Assembly: GCA_964407665.1 (NCBI GenBank)
Contig: CAYOWK010000015.1
Location: forward strand, 13,533-77,532
Direction: 5' to 3'
DNA from: CAYOWK01 sp964407665
GTDB taxonomy: Bacteria; Pseudomonadota; Alphaproteobacteria; Caulobacterales; Hyphomonadaceae
Length of the DNA stretch: 64,000 nt
In this document: piece by piece, positions 60,899 through 64,000 of the stretch
Layout: each line of letters starts with the position of its first letter
How positions within the stretch are numbered: position 1 is the stretch's first letter
Position numbers and translations under genes: made by a program
Notes under the pieces: generated by a model
The model's database searches: none
What the model saw: only the letters and a program-made list of their open reading frames with translations
What the model was told of the DNA's origin: nothing

Positions 60899-61227
60899 CG
60901 TTTCTCATCGACGAAAACCTGTCCCGCAGGCTCAAGCGCTTGCTGCAGAGCGAGTTCGGGACATGCGTTCATGTTTCTGACGTGGGCCTACTTCGGTCGG
61001 ATGACCAACTTGTTTGGAGGAAGGCGCGCGAACTTGGTTTGACGCTTCTGTCCAAGGATGACGACTTGCGGGAGATGGTCGCTGACCGCGGCCCGCCACC
61101 GAAGTTAGTCTGGTTGCGCCTGGGCAATTGCTCGACCCAAGAGATCGCGGCCGCCCTCTTGTCTACGAGGCCCGAAGTAGACGCCTTCCTCAAGAGTGAG
61201 GCCGGCATCTACATTGTCGGGCCCTGA
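60895..61227 (+). CDS. DUF5615 PIN-like toxin
   Basis: A 110-residue PIN-like protein: FLIDENLSRRLKRLLQSEFG (first acidic residues), DVGLLRSDDQLVWRKARELGLTLLSKDDDLREM (second acidic cluster), and a short C-terminus. The acidic residues would bind Mg for RNase activity. It starts with GTG overlapping the DUF433 stop. The stop codon lies 4 bases before the start of the decayed clpB-tail copy, marking the edge of the accessory patch. Confidence 0.85.
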   Translation: MTFLIDENLSRRLKRLLQSEFGTCVHVSDVGLLRSDDQLVWRKARELGLTLLSKDDDLREMVADRGPPPKLVWLRLGNCSTQEIAAALLSTRPEVDAFLKSEAGIYIVGP

Positions 61228-61230
61228 CTC

Positions 61231-61392
61231 ATCCCGTTCCACTTCGTCGTTGGCATGCCGTTGAGCGCGGGCATCCTGCTCTCCGTCTCCGTCTCCGTCT
61301 CCGTCTCCGTCTCCGTCTCCGTCTCCGTCTCCGTCTCCGCCTTCACCTCGTCGCGGTCGGCGATGCGGACCCGAGGATCATGCGGGCGAGGG
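61231..61392 (-). pseudogene. Decayed duplicate of the clpB 3' end
   Basis: Both flanks match the 3' end of intact clpB in the same orientation: 61231-61268 corresponds to about 62034-62080 (CATCCCGTTCC, GGCATGCCGTTGAG shared), and 61339-61392 to 62105-62158 (CTTCACCTCGTCG, GAGGATCATGCGGGCGAGGG shared). The segment between is replaced by the hexamer array at 61281-61338. Small deletions, substitutions and the array destroy the frame. It is a non-functional fragment; the duplication mechanism is not visible. Confidence 0.75.
61281..61338. repeat. Perfect hexanucleotide tandem array (GTCTCC)n
   Basis: About 9.7 uninterrupted copies of the 6-base unit GTCTCC (58 bases). The copies are identical, so the array is recent or still expanding/contracting. 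It lies inside the clpB-tail duplicate and has no counterpart in the intact gene. It creates a Val-Ser repeat on the plus strand and a Glu-Thr repeat on the minus strand, neither likely to be translated. Confidence 0.97.
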
Positions 61393-61426
61393 TGGCAATC
61401 GGCGCGGAGATGTTCCTGCGATCCCG

Positions 61427-61915
61427 CTAGCCGATCTTCTCGTCGTCAGGGCAGCGTTTGCTTGCTGCTGTGGTTGCGCCCGGGCGCCAGTCCTTGCGAT
61501 GCCAGTAGAACGTGTCGCTGTCGGGCATCACAAGAATCCAGACCACCGGCTTACCCGACGCATCGAGACGGGTTTCATCGTCGTACTGGATTTCGATCCC
61601 TCCCATGCCGAAGCCCGGGACGGTCTTTACGATCTTCACCTTGCTGCGGGCAGGCGCAATCACCGCCCCGGGCGGCAGGGGGGCAGTCAGCACGGGCACG
61701 GCCGTATAGGTCAAATCGCTGCCTGAACGATCGATGTGGATGCGGATCGCTCCCCTGTCACACCGCAGGGCCGGTTTCGACCAGGGAAAGTCCCGCTGCA
61801 ACATGCCCCAGTCGCCCGCCAGCAGTTCGGGAATCCGCTCTGCCGGTACGGGCGACTGTGCCCACGCAGTTGCTGCAACTGTCGCCAGAGTCATGCATGC
61901 GAGCAACCTGTGCAA
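61427..61915 (-). CDS. Exported protein, unknown
   Basis: About 162 residues. A TTG start at 61915 with GGAGGGG 8 bases upstream gives a normal signal peptide (HRLLACMTLATVAATAWAQ). The mature domain (RIPELLAGDWGMLQRDFPWSKPALRCDRGAIRIHIDRSGSDLTYTA...) is beta-rich with two cysteines (LRCDRG and KRCPDD). Family not recognised. It is located between the decayed clpB-tail copy and intact clpB, in the same direction as both. Confidence 0.65.
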   Translation of the reverse strand: MHRLLACMTLATVAATAWAQSPVPAERIPELLAGDWGMLQRDFPWSKPALRCDRGAIRIHIDRSGSDLTYTAVPVLTAPLPPGAVIAPARSKVKIVKTVPGFGMGGIEIQYDDETRLDASGKPVVWILVMPDSDTFYWHRKDWRPGATTAASKRCPDDEKIG

Positions 61916-62027
61916 CGGCGTCCCCTCCGTGCCTGTGTCAGGCGGGCAGTGAGCACAGGCTCGTGGGACTTGGCAACGCTCCAGCCACCGCACGCCGCAG
62001 CCGGTCTCCGCTCGCGCGGCGTCGTGT

Positions 62028-64000
62028 CTAATTCATCCCGTTCCGCTTCCCGATCAGCGTTGTCGGCATGCCGTTGAGGGTCAGCGTGCCGCTTTCCACG
62101 GCCACCTTCACCTCGTCGCCGTCGTTGATGCGGCCTTCGAGGATCATGCGGGCGAGGGGGTCCTGCAGCTCCTTCTGGATCGCGCGCTTAAGCGGGCGGG
62201 CGCCGTAGACGGGGTCGTAGCCGCGCTCGGCCAGCCAGTGCATCGCCTCGGGCGTGAGGCCGATGGTGATGCGGCGGTCGGCCAGCAGCTTCTCGAGACG
62301 CTTCAGCTGCACGCCGACGATGCGGTCGATCTCCGAACGGCCCAGCCGCTTGAAGAAGACGATCTCGTCGATCCGGTTCAGGAACTCGGGCCTGAAGTGA
62401 CCGCGGATGGCCTCCATGACTTCATCGCGCGTGCGGCCGGAGATGTCGCCTTCCGACTTGTCGTCGGCAATGGCGTGGGCGCCGAGGTTGGACGTCATCA
62501 CGATCAGCGTGTTGTTGAAGTTGACCGTCCGGCCCTGGCCATCCGTCAGGCGGCCATCGTCCAGCACCTGCAGCAGCGTGTTGAACACGTCCGGGTGCGC
62601 CTTCTCGATCTCGTCGAACAGGATCACCTGATACGGCCGCCGGCGCACGGCCTCGGTGAGGGCGCCGCCTTCCTCATAGCCGACATAGCCCGGCGGCGCG
62701 CCGATCAGGCGGCTGACGGCGTGCTTCTCCATGTACTCCGACATGTCGATGCGCAGCACGGCCTGCTCGTCGTCGAACAGGAATTCGGCCAGCGCCTTGG
62801 TCAGTTCGGTCTTGCCGACGCCGGTGGGGCCGACAAACATGAAACTGCCGATGGGGCGGTTGGGGTCCTGCAGGCCGGCGCGGGCGCGGCGCACGGCGTT
62901 GGAGACGATCTCCAGCGCATCGTCCTGCCCGACCACCCGCTTGCGCAGGCCGTCCTCCATCGCCAGCAGCTTCTCGCGCTCGCCCTCCATCATCCTGTCG
63001 ACGGGGATGCCGGTCCAGCGGCTGACCACCGCTGCAATGGCGTCGGCGTCGACCACCTCTTTCACCAGCGCGTCGGGCTTGCCGTCGCCGTCGGCGTCAT
63101 GGCTTTCGACTTCCGCAATCTGGCGTTCGAGCGCCGGGATCTCGCCGTACTGAAGCTCGCCCGCACGCGTCCAGTCGGAGCGGCGCTGGGCGTCCGCCAG
63201 TTCGGCGCGGGCGCGGTCGAGACGTTCCTTGGCGCCGGTCGCTCCGGCGAGGCGATCCTTCTCGGCCCTCCAGGCTGAGGTGATCTCGTCGGATTTCGAC
63301 TGCAGCTCCTTGATCTCCACCTCGCGGCGGTGGAGGCGGTCCTGGCTTGCGGCGTCCTTCTCCTTGCGCAGCGCCTCTATCTCGATGCGCAGCTGCATCA
63401 GGCGGCGGTCCACCTCGTCGAGTTCCTCTGGCTTGCTCTCGACAGCCATCCGCAGGCGGGCGGCGGCCTCGTCCATGAGGTCGATGGCCTTGTCGGGCAG
63501 GAAGCGGTCGGAGATGTAGCGGTTGGACAGCGTCGCGGCGGCCACGATGGCGGCGTCCGAGATGCGGATACCGTGGTGGACCTCGTATTTCTCCTTCAGG
63601 CCGCGCAGGATCGAGACGGTGTCCTCCACGGACGGCTCGCCCACGAACACGGGTTGGAAGCGGCGGGCAAGGGCGGCGTCCTTCTCGACGTGCTTGCGGT
63701 ACTCATCCAGCGTCGTGGCGCCGACGCAATGCAATTCGCCGCGCGCCAGGGCGGGCTTCAGCAGGTTGGACGCGTCCATCGCGCCATCGGCCTTGCCGGC
63801 GCCGACCAGCGTGTGCATCTCGTCGATGAAGAGGATGATGTCGCCCTTGGCCTGGGTGACCTCGGTCAGGACGCCTTTCAGCCGCTCCTCGAACTCGCCG
63901 CGGAACTTGGCGCCGGCGACCAGCGCGCCCGAGGCGACCGCGAGCAGCGTGCGGTGCTTCAGGCTGGCCGGCACGTCGCCAGTGAAGTTGCGCAAGGCGG
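62028..64000 (-). CDS. clpB: ATP-dependent chaperone ClpB, C-terminal ~656 residues
   Basis: The frame runs out of the window, so the N-terminus is missing. Seen in order: end of NBD1 (GDVPASLKHRTLLAVASGALVAGAKFRGEFEERLK, Walker B ILFIDEMHTLVGAG), the middle coiled-coil domain (about 180-300 of the visible part), NBD2 with Walker A GPTGVGKTE, Walker B ILFDEIEKAHPDVFN, and sensor-2 region GYDPVYGARPLKRAIQ. ClpB is the disaggregase acting with DnaK. The C-terminus (LNGMPTTLIGKRNGMN) is the source of the partial copy at 61231-61392. Confidence 0.97.
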   Translation of the reverse strand, partial: ALRNFTGDVPASLKHRTLLAVASGALVAGAKFRGEFEERLKGVLTEVTQAKGDIILFIDEMHTLVGAGKADGAMDASNLLKPALARGELHCVGATTLDEYRKHVEKDAALARRFQPVFVGEPSVEDTVSILRGLKEKYEVHHGIRISDAAIVAAATLSNRYISDRFLPDKAIDLMDEAAARLRMAVESKPEELDEVDRRLMQLRIEIEALRKEKDAASQDRLHRREVEIKELQSKSDEITSAWRAEKDRLAGATGAKERLDRARAELADAQRRSDWTRAGELQYGEIPALERQIAEVESHDADGDGKPDALVKEVVDADAIAAVVSRWTGIPVDRMMEGEREKLLAMEDGLRKRVVGQDDALEIVSNAVRRARAGLQDPNRPIGSFMFVGPTGVGKTELTKALAEFLFDDEQAVLRIDMSEYMEKHAVSRLIGAPPGYVGYEEGGALTEAVRRRPYQVILFDEIEKAHPDVFNTLLQVLDDGRLTDGQGRTVNFNNTLIVMTSNLGAHAIADDKSEGDISGRTRDEVMEAIRGHFRPEFLNRIDEIVFFKRLGRSEIDRIVGVQLKRLEKLLADRRITIGLTPEAMHWLAERGYDPVYGARPLKRAIQKELQDPLARMILEGRINDGDEVKVAVESGTLTLNGMPTTLIGKRNGMN

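Noticed and set aside
61281..61338. Possible CRISPR array
   Set aside because: The units are 6 bases and contiguous with no spacers; no cas genes are nearby.
61255..62031. A 258-codon frame beginning with a Val-Ser repeat
   Set aside because: The repeat is the hexamer array, and the rest is antisense to the exported-protein gene at 61427-61915, which has a signal peptide and ribosome site.

Overview
The window is high-GC, densely coded chromosomal DNA from an alphaproteobacterium. The gene content fits the Caulobacterales/Hyphomonadaceae side of the class: phaR/phaB, a TIGR02302/DUF4175 protein beside lysA-lptM-argH, an MJ0042 zinc-ribbon protein beside ftsEX, an HisC-TyrC aromatic/histidine block, a UrcA-like protein and many exported proteins of unknown function. 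The taxonomic call is inference from gene families only. No rRNA, tRNA, CRISPR array, prophage or intact insertion sequence was seen. Both ends cut genes: a CHAD protein on the left and clpB on the right.

Layout. 1-8313 holds a CHAD fragment, an IscU/NifU-like scaffold, a polysaccharide deacetylase, a VOC protein with an ECF-like sigma factor, two lipoproteins, yidD, and thrS followed by a tightly overlapping run (membrane protein, glycosyltransferase, NTF2-like). 8395-12665 holds an exported PHP phosphodiesterase and a divergent GT39/GT2 pair that looks like lipid-linked sugar transfer to the envelope. 14745-16727 holds the PHB regulator phaR divergent from phaB. 16846-23150 holds a DUF4908-like exported protein, cupin and gloB, a methyltransferase, a lone PII protein, and a degenerate chorismate-mutase-like gene followed by hisC and a prephenate dehydrogenase gene. 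23151-28888 holds an ecto-phosphodiesterase, plsC-like and YdcF-like genes, ftsX/ftsE, and an MJ0042 protein overlapping a phosphoribosyltransferase. 29885-37055 holds an argH-lptM-lysA-TIGR02302-membrane protein run with divergent tlpA. 37204-47707 is rich in periplasmic redox functions: two paralogous exported proteins, a redoxin/cytochrome c/copper monooxygenase/EF-hand fusion, a molybdenum hydroxylase pair with cytochrome c, and a DCC/HTTM-like pair. 47939-53388 adds an ApbE-DUF2271 fusion, enoyl-CoA hydratase, a gluzincin-like lipoprotein, an SDR and 3-hydroxybutyryl-CoA dehydrogenase. 53680-59723 holds small exported proteins, a GGDEF-EAL protein and a LysR regulator. 59899-62027 is a small accessory patch (HNH nuclease, DUF433/DUF5615 toxin-antitoxin pair, broken clpB tail copy, exported protein) against the 3' end of clpB.

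Most unusual features. (1) A dispersed intergenic repeat of about 450-480 bp occurs twice in opposite orientation (about 14274-14718 and 29130-29603). Several hairpins are conserved, one with a compensatory base-pair swap, and two offsetting single-base indels break any shared reading frame, so it looks like a structured non-coding element. (2) A decayed direct duplicate of the clpB 3' end at 61231-61392 is interrupted by about ten GTCTCC hexamers and sits one gene away from intact clpB. (3) A redoxin-like domain without its cysteines is fused to cytochrome c, a PHM-type copper domain and EF-hands. Two roughly 1 kb gene-free regions (13888-14744 and 28889-29884) carry most of the repeats.
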